From: Hyparrhenia diplandra
Taxonomy: Eukaryota; Streptophyta; Magnoliopsida; Poales; Poaceae
Reading direction: 5' to 3'
DNA: 64,000 nucleotides
NCBI GenBank assembly: GCA_015847255.1
Contig: JADLZK010008796.1
Span: forward strand, 1-64,000
Shown here: positions 1 through 11,728 of the stretch, in pieces
Layout: every line of letters starts with the position of its first letter
Numbering within the stretch: position 1 is the first letter of the stretch
Made by a program: the position numbers and the translations under genes
The notes under the pieces: model-generated
Database searches by the model: none
Seen by the model: only the letters and a program-made list of their open reading frames with translations
Told to the model about the DNA's origin: nothing

Positions 1-956
1 AGTGCTCGCCGACCTCTCCAAACAGTTCACTTACCATTCAAATTGGTTCCAAGATAATTTAATGGAGAGGCAAAAGGTGGAGCGTTTGATTACAAGCATG
101 CATGGTAAAGGACAAGTTCCTGTTTGTGCAGACGTGGATAGTTCTCTCTATGACCAACGTATTAACAAAGGACGAAAATGAGGATATTTATAAATACACA
201 GGATATTTACAAGTACATACTATACTAGTAGAAGGGAAGGAGGAAGAGTCCAGCTGCTTTACGCATGGATAAAAGGATCGTGTCCCAAATATCAAGTCCA
301 TCACGTCACTTGCCTCATGGATTACGTGCGTGAAGGAAAGGAGACCAGCTAGTACTGCAGTCCTGTTCCTATACGTGCCCGGTGAGGTAGCAGCAACCAG
401 GCGCGACGCAGGCAACGTATCGGCGTACTGGTCAGCATCCGATCAGCCAACCGATGGTTTCCCTAATCGTGTCTTGGTCAATTTTAGAGATTGGAAACGT
501 CAGGGCGGTTTCCTAAAAAGGATAAGACCACCCTCCTCTATATAATAAGAGGTTCATGGCGATTTGGATCCCATCTACATCCAATCGACAAAAACACATC
601 TACTACCGTCTTGCTTGTAGGTCAACTCCCTCTTCTTCGCCCGATGCCATGAGCGGAAGATCGGCGACAACAACGCCCTAGAGCGGTCAGGCTGGCTAGG
701 GCAGCCCATTCTTTGCTACTTACCACGGAGGTCCGTCGAGCGTGTGGGTTTTCGGGTTCCAAGAGACGCGCGGCGTGTCTTGCGTATCAGCTCCGGCGAG
801 GCTCCTCCGACGGCGTGTCTGGCGTATCGACGCTCATCGTTGGAGGCACACGGTCCAGTGTGGATATCGCAGGGCGCTTGCCGTCTTGATTTCGGCTTGC
901 GCACGTAAGCGATCTGGCTCTTGTTTTTGGTGTGTTACCCGATTTTATCGTCAACA
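1..956 (+). repeat. 5' LTR, first ~33 bases missing
   Basis: This copy aligns with the 3' LTR over its whole visible length and ends TCAACA at 956. A TATA-like box with downstream AATAAG lies near 537-546 and is the probable LTR promoter. Between about 630 and 900 it differs from the 3' LTR by many small losses in GC-rich sequence, while much of the rest is close to identical. Confidence 0.9.
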
Positions 957-3900
957 CACTTTTTGCGACTCCGGCTGGGAAGAAGATTGCTTCGGCTCTA
1001 CTTTGCAGCCGAATCTCTTTACCCTAGCCGTATTCTTAATTGATCTGTTATTTGATTTACGTGATCGCAGTAACATCTGGCCTCACGGCCGATCATATCT
1101 GCCAATCATATTTTTCCGGACATCCAATCTGGCCTAACGCCGTTCGTCAGGCTGTTGCGTGTCTGTCTCGTATTAACAGGTCACCAGCCTACGGAGCAAG
1201 CTAAAGTGAATTGGAAAGGTCGTCCAGCTTGTCATCAAGGAAATTGGCTTGAATATTATTATATTCTATTCTGTACGAGCACACATAATAGCTTGTCATC
1301 ACGTGAATAATTGTTGTGGATAATTGAAGTTGCCGTGATCTGCTATACTATTTACTACCCCGAGGTGAAGTGCCATCAGTGGAGATCAGAATTGCAGATC
1401 AGAATTGCACTTCTTGCTGCTGCTGAACGTGAATTAATATATATCTCTGAACATACATGGAGTACCGAGGTGATCTATCGCAATATTATTACTCCACGCC
1501 TGAGGTAAAGCTTGCAAACTCACATGATAATTCTAATAATTATTTTGCAAGTATTATAAATTCTTATGATAGTGTTGCTAGCTATGATAATACCAGACAT
1601 GTTTCATCGGCTACTTCTGTTGATGATTTTATTTCACATTATAATTATGCAACTTATGGTCAAGAGCCGATGATTGCTGAAAAATTCTTTGAGTTTTAAT
1701 TCTTCTAGCAACATGCAGCCAGTACAAACATATACATCGGCTATAAGTTCAGCAACGTGACATGCCGATGCATGACAATAAGAATTCATCGAAAATTTCT
1801 CAATCAGACCTTGCTGAACTAAAAGATGCATTGTTAAATTTTTATAAGAACGGGTCAAAAAGCATAATGAAGATTTCTATAGTAAATGTCTTGAGATTAC
1901 AAGAAAGAAAGAAAAGTTGCATGCTCCCTCAGAATCGGCTAAACCGACTTTAAAGTCCGCCAAGCCGATTGTTACCTTCTGTGAAACAACTACCCGCCTT
2001 GAATCGGTCAAGCCGACTTTTTCAGTCGGCTAAGCCGATTGCCTCACGGCAATCAATCCAAATTGGTCTCTTCGGCATCGAAACCGATAAGACCAATTTA
2101 GGAGAGGATGCACATTCTTTACCTTGCGGGAAGACACATTCGATGGCTGAAATTCTAGAGAAAAATAATCCGGCCATCTTAATTCGACCGGGGCAAGCCC
2201 GATTCGCTATTGGAAAAAATGTCATAATCGGCGAGCCTAGAGAGCCTAAGAAGAAAAAGCAAAGTTCAGATCGTGAGGTGGTGCTAGAAAGATCTAATAA
2301 CAATCGGAAAGCCTCAAGATCACTATCAAGTCTTCGAGGTTCGGGCGGGCAGGCCCAAAGTGTCATTCATAAGCAGATGTCAACCACTAGTGTCATCATC
2401 CAAAAGGGATTGCTGGAATCAATTCTTAGAACTAGTGGACAGCAAAAAAATCAGCAAGACCGATTGCTCAAATCGGTCAAGCTATTTATAAAAAAAAGGT
2501 GCAACACACACATAGAGGTGAAGCATTGGTTCCTCACCCATTAATGTGTCAAAATCTTCACCAAAGGAGAGTGTGTGCTAGTGAAACTCAAATTGGGCAG
2601 CAAGTACTTACCTTGTAGCCGATTGAGCCATGGCCAATCGTGCTTCAATAAGGAGGAACAAATTCGGTCAGCTAGGCAAACTACATTACTTGAGATGGTT
2701 AAGCCGACCCCGAGAGGTAGCCGGCTGGCTAAGGTTGCTGCCAATGAGCACGAATCGGCATTGACGACTTCCGAAGTCGGCTAAGTCGATTCCTATTGTT
2801 GTAGATGTTTCCGCGGAGTGCTTGAAAGTTTCACCGCCATCTTGTGGTGGGCGTCGAGACACAAGAAGAGCTGAGGAGGAAATTAGTGGCGTTGGAGAGA
2901 GCACACAAACTCTTTTCAAAGGTATTGCTAACGGTGAGATCATCGAGGAGCAGAACCTTGGTTGCTACATCTTTCGTCACTAAGGTACAAGATTACATCG
3001 GCCTACATGTTGTCTTCAATTGGAAGGCCGATGATAATGTTTTGTCAAAGTTAAAAAGCTTTTCCCAATGCTTAATGTGAATTATACATATATGTGGATT
3101 GCTTTACTTACTTTGAATTTAATTCATACTTGGTCCCGAATGAGATATAAGTTTTGTAATTACTTTGGATTCTATGATTCGAGGCTAAGATTGAAAAATA
3201 TTGCTCATGCCGATGCTTGTTATACATTTAATTACGGCATGAAAGATGATTGTACAAGGTGCAGCCGAATGGATTGGTGTTAAATTTAATCTCTTCGCTT
3301 GCCAAGCATTGAAGTAGATTCTACAAAAAAAATCGGCTTACAAATTTAATGCTCACCTTTGGTTCTATACATTTGTGATCATGTCTTGAACATGTTGCTA
3401 AAAAGTAAATTTATTAGGCATATTGATCACAATGCTTTGCCATCAATTCAGAACTTGGAAGAGCTTTATATATTGTAAGTTGTGTAATTCATTTGATCAT
3501 AATACTCATAGTTGCAATGTATTTCATCATGAGATCCAATCGGACATTGATAATGACCGATTGAGGTTTTTCGAAGCTCAACAAGTGGACCGATTAGATT
3601 CAATCGGGCCTGATGGCAAGAAGTTTCCAAATCGGCTTGAATTACTAGCCGATTCACTTAAAGATCAAGGCTCCAATGCCCAAGAAAGAGATGGAGAATC
3701 CTCAAATCAAGACACTTTGGGGGGCAAATAAAATCTCTCCATCTCCACCAAAAGCCGATTGATTCCATTGAGCAAGGGGAAACGGCTAGAGGTCTTTCTT
3801 TGGAGCATGTCCATCAAGATGAAGGAAAGGAGGATGCTCATAAAGCTAATGGAGGCAAGGAGCATGACAAAGAAAAGGGCAATAGAAGACCGAAGCTTAG

Positions 3901-6342
3901 CTTCGAAGAGCTTCTAGCTAAATATACAAAGATAGGGAAGCGAATCGATTAAGGAAAACCCAAGCATCAAAGTTGCCTCCAAAGCATAATCCTCAAAAAC
4001 AACATTGGCAAAGGAAGGTGAATGTTCCATCATATTTCGAGCCACAACATGTGAAGTATGCATCTCAAACGCTTGAAAGAGTCATCTTACAAAGACCGAT
4101 TTGATCAAAATTGGTCCGGAGCTAAGCCGAAAGGGAAGGTGGTGAAGCAAGTTTACCGTGTGTGAAGTATGATGGACGGAAAAAGAAAAATCAGATCTGA
4201 ATGTTACCATTGAAAAGCCGATTACATTGTTGAAAAATCTGGCTATTAATGGTAAACAAGTTGAAAATTTATCTATTAATATTGTAGGTACTAAATCTGA
4301 AGGGAGAAGGCAAAAGTACCTAAGATGAGAGAAAAATTGCTGCTGCCCAAAACAAAAGTTAAAACCGATATGCTCAATCGGTTTACCAAGGTGGCGAGGA
4401 GAAAGTATTGCATAAGCTCGGTGCGAGAGAAACTAAAAAGAAAGGGGCCTAGCATGGGTTCCAAAAGAAGCATTGAAGTTAAAAGGGATGATGATCAGGC
4501 AAGTGGTGCATCACAAACAAATAATAAAAGGAAGAGATTCAAAACACAATCGTCAAGTTGGAGGTTTGCACCAAATCATCGAAATCTTTGGTCATGGCAT
4601 CATCAATTTGCTTTGCCTCGTGCGTATGTGGAATTCATCCCTAGGTATGCATGGTCATCCCTCATGTTCTTATTTTGATCCTTGGCATGAGTCTTTATAT
4701 TATAGAGGGTTGCCAAATTATTATGCTTGTCAATGATCAAGAACCGAAAATAAATATTTCGGCTATGTTCATTGGCACAAGGTGAATTCATATGGGCCGA
4801 TACTTTGTTATCGCCCTTAGTATGCAACATAGTCGATGAATACTTACAACCATCGTGCTATTTGAAAAATCCCCTAGGGAATTTTTTATTTCGATAGCTT
4901 AAGACCCAGGGGGCAAGAAGAAGATGTATATGGTTGATGAACTTAGCCGATTGAATATGTGTATTTAATCATGGCTTTTATTTTGCTTATCAAATTCAGC
5001 CGATTAAATTTATGCATGTTTAAATCGCTGCTAACGTTTAATCATATTTAGTATACGCATGCATTATTTGTATGATCGGTTTGGCCGATAATTTAATCGG
5101 ATTTGGCCGATCAATTTACAACACTTGTTGCGTATTTGTGTTTTGTTGGTTACTACAGTATATACATGTTATCGCACTCTTCTTTATTCATTTATTTACT
5201 GGAGCAACAAAGCTGGTGCTGCACTATGGTTCATTCCATGCATATTAAAGAAAAGATCAGACCAAGCATGTGCAAAGACGTCAGGTGTCCGGACAAACTG
5301 GTTAGCTCAACCGATTGTTCGAATCGGTTCAGCCAATGTTCTTTTAAGTGATCACACAACTTTATCCAATGAGATTTCAAATCGGGCAAAAACTATTTCT
5401 AATTCTTGTGTCGATTTAGAAAATTGAGAGAAGAATCCAAGAAGGTATTTGCAGTGTGATCAAAATAATTTCCGGGAACTTATATAAGCCGGATACAATC
5501 AAAGATGGAGCTTCTTTTGCTGCCCTGCTGAAACAGCTTGGCCGATGGCTAAACCAGTCAAGCCGGTCCATCTGTTGGCTGCATGCTGTTGTTGTTTGGC
5601 CAGAATAAGTCAAAGCTGATCAGTTTGACCGATTTGCCAATCGGTTTAACTAGTTAGTCAATTGTGCTGTTGTTAACTAAATTAGGCTGCATGCATTTTT
5701 TGCAGGATCGGATTGGCCGATTTTGTCAATCGGTTTAGCCGATCATCTTGCTGCGTACGCCTTTGCTTTCTTGCTGGCCGATCGGCTTAGCTGATTTGAT
5801 AGCCGGCCAAGCCGCTTGCAGCTGCTGCTGTGCTTCCTAATCAGCTTAGCCGGTTTGTAAAACAGCTAGGCTGGTTTTCCCGTTGTGCATGCAGGTTGAT
5901 TTTCAGACTCAGTATTTGCATGCAGGCATGGTATAATTATTAAAAGGTCAAAAGTGAAGAATGAGCGTGCATACAAATAAACTTCATAGCATGCAAGACC
6001 AACGTTACCATCTTCGTTTGGTTTGCTGCCGTGGTGCTATTGAATATAAGAGGCATGGAGAAAAGCAAGCAAACAAGATATTTTGCCAAATTCTAGATTC
6101 GGCATGTTCCAAGAATATTTAACAGGAAGTGCTTCAGAGAGGTATTATCCAAGTATTTGGTAAGAGGCCTAGTGCTCTCCAAACAATGGCGATACATGTA
6201 TCGCCCTTAGAACAAAATGGCGATGTACACATCGCCCTTAGTCACTGAACAGCCGATGTGATGGGTATCGTTGCTGCTCGGTATGTCTTGAGAAGTGTTT
6301 TCGGGCACATGAATCATTCACCTGAAAACAGGGGGGGGCATA
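957..6342 (+). other. Retrotransposon interior: no intact pol, dense ATCGGC/GCCGAT motifs
   Basis: The interior opens with a stretch at 957-985 containing GCGACTCCGGCTGGGAAG, which resembles the primer-binding-site region of rice LTR elements but lacks a clean TGG start, so the priming tRNA cannot be named. Short, mutually out-of-frame open stretches (about 1457-1699, 1969-2544, 3423-3731, 4325-4678) look like relics of one low-complexity coding region rich in Lys, Ser and Asn; I recognise no domain in them. Copies of ATCGGC, GCCGAT and close variants recur throughout and often pair into near-palindromes, densest near 1930-2050, 2640-2790 and 5280-5900. No separate gene is supported here. Confidence 0.75.
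6325..6342 (+). other. Polypurine tract of the LTR element
   Basis: The sequence AAAACAGGGGGGGGCATA lies immediately upstream of the TG that opens the 3' LTR. This is the expected position and composition of the plus-strand priming tract of an LTR retrotransposon and fixes the element's orientation as plus. Confidence 0.8.
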
Positions 6343-7346
6343 TGTTGACACTCAAAATTGTCCAAGGAGAGTACAAGTGCTCGCCGACCTCTCCAAACAG
6401 TTCACTTACCATTCAAATTGGTTCCAAGATAATTTAATGGAGAGGCAAAGGTGGAGCGTTTGATTACAAGCATGCATGGTAAAGGACAAGTTCCTGTTTG
6501 TGCAGACGTGGATAGTTCTCTCTATGACCAACGTATTAACAAAGGACGAAAATGAGGATATTTATAAATACACAGGATATTTACAAGTACATACTATACT
6601 AGTAGAAGGGAAGGAGGAAGAGTCCAGCTGCTTTACGCATGGATAAAAGGATCGTGTCCCAAATATCAAGTCCATCACGTCACTTGCCTCATGGATTACG
6701 TGCGTGAAGGAAAGGAGACCAGCTAGTACTGCAGTCCTGTTCCTATACGTGCCCGGTGAGGTAGCAGCAACCAGGCGCGACGCAGGCAACGTATCGGCGT
6801 ACTGGTCAGCATCCGATCAGCCAACCGATGGTTTCCTAATCGTGTCTTGGTCAATTTTAGAGATTGGAAACGTCCAAGGGACGGTTTCCTAAAAGGATAA
6901 GACCACCCTCCTCTATATAATAAGAGGTTCATGGCCGATTTGATCCCATCTACATCCAATCGACAAAAACACATCTACTACCGTCTTGCTTGTAGGTCAA
7001 CTCCCTCTTCTTCGCCGCCGATGCCATGAACGGAAGATCGACGACAACAACGCCCTAGAGCGGTCAGGCTGGCTAGGGCAGCCCATTGCTTCTGCTGGCG
7101 CCCTCACGGGTCCGCCCCGGGCGTGTGGGGTTTCGGGTTCCAAGAGACTTCGCCCGGCGTGTCTTGCGTATCGCGCTCCCCGGCGAGGCTCCTCCGACGG
7201 CGTGTCCTGGCGTATCGCGCTCATCGTTGGAGGCACACGGTCCAGGTGTGGATATCCTTAGGCGCTTGCCGATCTTCGATTTCGGCTTGCCGTACGTAGA
7301 GCGATCTGGCTCTTGTTTTGGTGTGTTACCGATTTTATCGTCAACA
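6343..7346 (+). repeat. 3' LTR (complete)
   Basis: This is a 1004-base LTR with ends TGTTGAC and GTCAACA. It carries a TATA box at about 6912-6920 (CTATATAAT) followed by AATAAGAGG. Its GC-rich 3' part keeps bases that are missing in the 5' copy, so it is the better reference for the family. Confidence 0.92.
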
Positions 7347-8270
7347 AATATATACTTACCCAGTTACCCTGCACCTTCTGCTCGCGTGAAGCGTACTGAT
7401 TGTCCCAGTGCCGTCTAGATTTTGTTAACCGAACCAGATATCCGGAAGAGAGAGATTTTTCCCCGTTTCACAACGCTATCCAAATTTTTCCATGCTCGCA
7501 AAGCCGCGGCGCTGCTGATCGGTTCGGCGATGCTCCAATCTCTGTGTGTGTGTGACACTCCTATTCTTTGCAGATTACACCTAGATTCGAGAGCTATACC
7601 TGAGCACATGATCCGTCGGAGTTAGCATGACCAAGTGACGTTGACGTGCCAGTGTATGTCTAGGTGGTTGGATGTCCATGGATGTCCAATGAATACCCTC
7701 TAGTTCAAAAAAATAAACTAGGAAGAGATGGTCCTCCACCAAAATTTGAATTTCTAGTTCATTTGCTAAAATCCATGAATATACAAATTAAATTAATCTT
7801 CCACCTCTAAGTGTATGTGTATGTTACCATTAAACGAGACTTGTGATTGTTTCATCAGAAAAAAAAGAGACTTGTGATTACCATACATGTAGCGGTCGCG
7901 CCCTTCTTTAGTCGCACTGTCGTCGTCTTAGTACAACCCGGTAGCAGCGCCCGTTCAAGCCGGCGATGTGTGTTTGTGTTTATCACCGCGCTTAATGGCA
8001 TCTCGCCCATGAGCAAAGTGATTGTATTAAAACTCTAATTTCCCTTAATGCGAGACGTCCACAATGGACGCGAAAAAAAAAAAAGATTACCATACATGTG
8101 GAATTCAAAGTAAGATATGGCTGGGTGTCTCACTATATACGTATGTACTTGTACTCTCATGTAGTCAGAGTCAGGGTGTTCAAGAGATGCTGTCCTGCAT
8201 CCTCGAAATGAAACTTGTCTTCTTGGATAAATTTGGTTAAGAGTGCTGCTTATGTGTGGTTTAAAAAACT
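7347..8270 (+). pseudogene. 3' relic of a lipid-transfer-protein gene
   Basis: At 7565-7585 a pyrimidine tract and GCAG are followed by ATTACACCTAG, matching the intron end and tiny last exon of the intact LTP gene at 11217-11728 (GCAG then ATTACACTCTGCC). Further down, 8090-8240 matches that gene's 3' UTR at 11868-11990: ACATGTGGAA, a TATACGT-type stretch, TGTAGTCA, and a CGAAAT(A/G)AA...CTTGTCTT block occur in the same order. No 8-cysteine exon 1 is present between the retrotransposon edge and this exon. I infer an ancestral tandem LTP copy that lost its 5' half at or before the retrotransposon insertion. The similarity is short and diverged, so this needs alignment. Confidence 0.5.
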
Positions 8271-9249
8271 TGTTGTTCGGCCATTTAATATATATAAATA
8301 AATAAATGAGCATGATTATTTTTGGACCGAATCAAAATGCCCTACTCTCTCTCTCTCTCTCTCTGCCTTTTTTGCATTAAGCACGAATTGAGAGTTGTTT
8401 TGGTGAATCCTGCTTTTGAGTCTCCAACTCAATTTCACCTTTTGTACTCACGTTTCTAGTGGTAGTTTCTAGACGTTTCTAGTGACAAGGTAAAATCCTA
8501 CGCTGGCTATAGAGATCTCGTGGTTGAAAGACAATAATGGTACGTATGACATGATTGGTGTTTTCAGAACTTACAATTTCAGAGAAAGTTTGAGTGCTTC
8601 AATACATTATACTTATGGAAAGTGTAGCAGAGAAATGGTTTTGTGGAGCCAGTTTTTCCTCTGCACTTCATAAAGAATAGGCGTGGCCAATCGCTATGAA
8701 CCATGCGATGGCTATCCAAATTTGAAATATGATCAGATTTTGATAGTATCATGTTATTTTAATACTATCTGTCGGGGAACATGTGAATTTTAAAACTACC
8801 TTTACATTTGACAGATGGACAAATATATGAATTTTTTGAGATTTTTATTGCCATTTGAATACCCTAAAAATTCATAGAATAAATAAGTTTGACCATTTTT
8901 TGAAGTGCAATAATTCAAATATTACTTAACAAAATTTAGCATGTTCTGTACCATTATCATCCTTATTATTCATTCTACCAATCTATAAAATATCAAGATT
9001 TTTAGAGCTCTCTTGGTAAAATCCTTGCTTTTTAAGTTGGATTTTTTTTTTTGGACAAATGTCAAAGGTTACTCTTCCTACGCTAAAACCATCTAGAAAA
9101 CTGCCCAATGTTGAAAACTGAACTTTTTCAAGAGTTGGAAGGCCAATGTTATCCGTTTTGAAATTCAAGGTTGAATTTTGGACTTGGCCGGAGTTGGAGG
9201 GTGGAAGTTGGGCTTTACCCTATACAAAATGATCCAATAAGTATACATT

Positions 9250-9322
<73 letters not shown>

Positions 9323-9386
9323 TAAGTTTTTTTTTTTCATCAAAACCATTTAACTATAAATCTGTACACCATGTCCACCCTACACT
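8271..9386. other. AT-rich intergenic stretch with microsatellites
   Basis: No gene is supported. A short CT repeat lies at 8345-8364 and a long TA repeat at 9252-9319. The last 16 bases (9371-9386) are the left target duplication of the adjacent LINE. Confidence 0.7.
9252..9319. repeat. (TA)n microsatellite, about 34 units
   Basis: An uninterrupted alternating TA run of about 68 bases. It also produces a meaningless Tyr-Ile open frame. Confidence 0.97.
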
Positions 9387-10638
9387 CATCCGACAAGTGC
9401 GGAGGGTCGGGATGGCGACCGCCCGGGCGGCTCGGGTGCCGATCTCGCGGATCCCGACGGCGAGCCGGACGGTGAAGGTTGGAGCACGCGATTACCAGGC
9501 CTCACCTCCGTCTCCGGCTCCACCCGCAGTTGGGGGCGAGATTGAGGCCGTCGTCATCGCCCGGTAGCGCCCACACCTTCTTAAGGGAAGGCCGCCCACC
9601 TCGTCGGCGGCACCAACAATCCAAAAGGTGCCGGCGGCGATCGGAACTTCGCATACGCTCCATCGCGGTCGGGATGCTCATCGAGTCATCGTCATGTATC
9701 CGATCCAGCACCCGGCGTACCGGGGCGGCATCGACAACACGCTTGTCTTTGCTCATCGGTGGGATCCCCATCGCCATGCCCACCGTCTTTGTTGGTGACC
9801 ATGGCCATCGGGTCGCTGCCGGATTTTGACGGTGGCGGCAGCCCAAAAGGCGGTGACGGCGGCACGCGATGACGCTCTCTCCTTCGGTGAGGCTGCGGGA
9901 CCCCGCCTCCTATTTTGATGGCGCCGCCGCCGCCTAGCGCCGGCAGTATGCGAGACCTCGCCAATCTTGACGGTCTGCGTGTGCGGATGTCGGCGTCTTG
10001 GCGATTCGCCGGTGGCATCGCCCAATCTGCAATGACAGGTGTTGAACCATGGAGAATAGAGACAATTTCTAGTGTCTCTCACTTCTACATGGGTCATTTT
10101 TTTCCTCAACTTTTGAAGATGATCGCGATAATGTGGTCGGGTATGCGACGGTGTGTTGCTTCACTCCTGTGATTTGATTAACAAGATTACAAAGTGTGAT
10201 GCACTGGTGCAAGGCCCTATCCATCCTATTGCAAGCGATGGATTAGGTGCATCCTTCGACGAGGTGGCGGCCGGTGTTGACCGGATCCGCCGCTGCAGAT
10301 CAAAGTGGCCGTGAGTCCGCTACATCGGAACCGCTGGATGTTGAGTGAAGGTTGAGCCTCTTGCTCTTGTCCCACCTCGTGCCCTCCGCGTGGAAGATAC
10401 CTCTTCAAGGTTGACGGGATCTGCGTCGCTATCTTATTTGTCCAATGGAGCTCACTTTGATGTTGTCGACAAGTGAGCTCAATTGATCTTGGACACACGC
10501 GACCTTTAGTACGGTTCTTCGTTGTACTAAAGTTTCTCCTTTTTTGTTGTAATAATTAGGCTGTGTGTGGTAGTGCAAAGACCGGAAGGTCGTGTGTATT
10601 ACTGCAGAGGCCGGAATGTAATTCCTTTATCTAAAAAA
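9387..10638 (+). mobile_element. 5'-truncated LINE (L1-type) with 16-bp target duplication
   Basis: The 16-base sequence ATGTCCACCCTACACT occurs perfectly at 9371-9386 and 10639-10654 and brackets this 1252-base insert. The insert ends in a short A run preceded by a segment with GTGTATTACTGCAGAGGCCGGAATG, which resembles the conserved 3' UTR end of rice L1-type LINEs (GGCTGTGTG...GCAGAGGCCGG). A long direct repeat, an A tail and no terminal repeats are the marks of target-primed reverse transcription. No reverse transcriptase frame is visible, so the copy is strongly 5'-truncated or non-autonomous. The GC-rich body shows only overlapping non-conserved open frames. Confidence 0.85.
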
Positions 10639-10654
10639 ATGTCCACCCTACACT

Positions 10655-11100
10655 GCCTCTAGCACCACCGACACTTGAACAGGCAGCTACTAACAAATAG
10701 CTGCCCTGCTATTTTTCTTTGCAAGAAGCCACCGCACTGTGAGAGGCAACATCAAAAAGTGTCGTCCACTGAAACGACCACGCCTGCGCACGCCGATCGT
10801 GTTACGCCGGCGCCCCATAGAGATAGAGGCATGCCTTGGCGTTCAGCCGTTCACACTCTGTTCCTTTGGCCGCAAAGCTAGCTACCTCACCACGTCCACC
10901 ACCGGTCGGCGCGCGGGGACGGCTACCCACCAGCGCGCACCGAGCCGGCTGAGACGTGTGGCCAATCTTCCACGACGCCACTGGCGAAGCCGCCTCGTGC
11001 TGCCACGCGCCCACGCCCGCGTGACGGTGCGCGGCTAGTGCTCGCCGCACCGATCGTCCCCGGCCATCACGAGCTCGGTTCATGGTCACGCTCGACACCA
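10655..11100. other. Upstream region of the first LTP gene
   Basis: GC-rich flank containing the presumed promoter of the LTP gene at 11217. I see no coding exon in it; open frames on both strands here are compositional. Confidence 0.5.
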
Positions 11101-11109
11101 CTATATAAG
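11100..11109 (+). promoter_or_regulatory. TATA box of the first LTP gene
   Basis: ACTATATAAG lies 108 bases before the start codon, a usual distance for a grass gene with a short 5' UTR. A CA repeat follows in the presumed leader at 11152-11165. Confidence 0.7.
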
Positions 11110-11216
11110 AAGCGGCCTTGGTAGCCATGAAAGCACCACCACCAGCAGCTTACACACACACACACAGCTGCGCACAAACCACTAGGAGAAGCAAGGGGTG
11201 AGGTACTGAGGTGACG

Positions 11217-11728
11217 ATGAGGGGTGTCTTTGTGGTCGCTCTGCTCGTGGCCGCGGCCTGCCTCGCCGCGCCGCGGCGTGCCGACGGCGCGGGCGAGTGC
11301 GGGGCGACGCCGCCGGACACAATGGCGCTGAAGCTGGCGCCGTGCGTGTCGGCGGCGGAGGACCCCAGCTCTGCGCCGTCCAGCTCCTGCTGCAGCGCCG
11401 TGCACAGCATCGGGAAGCAGAGTCCCAAGTGCCTCTGCGCCGTCATGCTGTCCAACACCGCCAAGAGCGCCGGGATCAAGGCCGAGGTTGCCATCACCAT
11501 CCCCAAACGCTGCAACCTCGTCGACCGCCCCGTCGGCTACAAGTGCGGAGGTAATTAACGAAGCAACAGGCTAATGTGTGATACCATTCTTATTGATGTT
11601 CATTCTTTAATGTTTGCTAATGTGTGATTATCATGCATCAGCACTATCAGCAAGATGCAGTAACACTGAATGTGTATCTGTCTGTGATTCTTCTTGTAAT
11701 TCCTTATGCAGATTACACTCTGCCATGA
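11217..11728 (+). CDS. Non-specific lipid-transfer protein, 8-cysteine, DIR1-like class
   Basis: Two exons, 11217-11550 and 11712-11728, with GT-AG borders give 116 residues. An N-terminal signal peptide (about residues 1-23, MRGVFVVALLVAAACLAA) points to secretion. The mature part carries the eight-cysteine motif in order: C after GE, C in LAPC, the CC pair, the CLC pair, C in KRC and C in YKC. The tiny second exon adds DYTLP, the typical YKCG-x-YTLP end of plant type IV/DIR1-like LTPs. Such proteins bind lipids in an all-helical hydrophobic cavity and act in the apoplast in cuticle formation or defence signalling; the exact ligand cannot be inferred. I chose the ATG at 11217 because it opens a clean signal peptide. 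The frame is intact. The gene at 22371 is its paralogue. Confidence 0.9.

Larger units (their letters stand above)
1..7346 (+). mobile_element. Non-autonomous LTR retrotransposon (left edge cut by window)
   Basis: Two near-identical copies of about 1 kb bound this element: window bases 1-956 repeat 6376-7346. The complete 3' copy starts TGTTGAC and ends GTCAACA, a standard TG...CA LTR with short inverted ends. A purine-rich tract with eight G lies directly before the 3' LTR. The roughly 5.4 kb interior has no open gag, protease, reverse transcriptase, RNase H or integrase frame that I can recognise, only short broken frames, so the element must have been moved by enzymes made elsewhere. Size and structure suit a non-autonomous Ty3/gypsy-type derivative of the kind common in rice, but without pol the superfamily is inference. 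The five bases after the 3' LTR are AATAT; the matching left target duplication is outside the window. Confidence 0.9.

Noticed and set aside
188..415. 75-codon frame found identically in both LTRs
   Set aside because: Its duplication follows from the LTRs being copies; there is no start context or homologue to suggest a protein.
9171..9353. Open frame of repeated Tyr-Ile
   Set aside because: It is the translation of a TA microsatellite.
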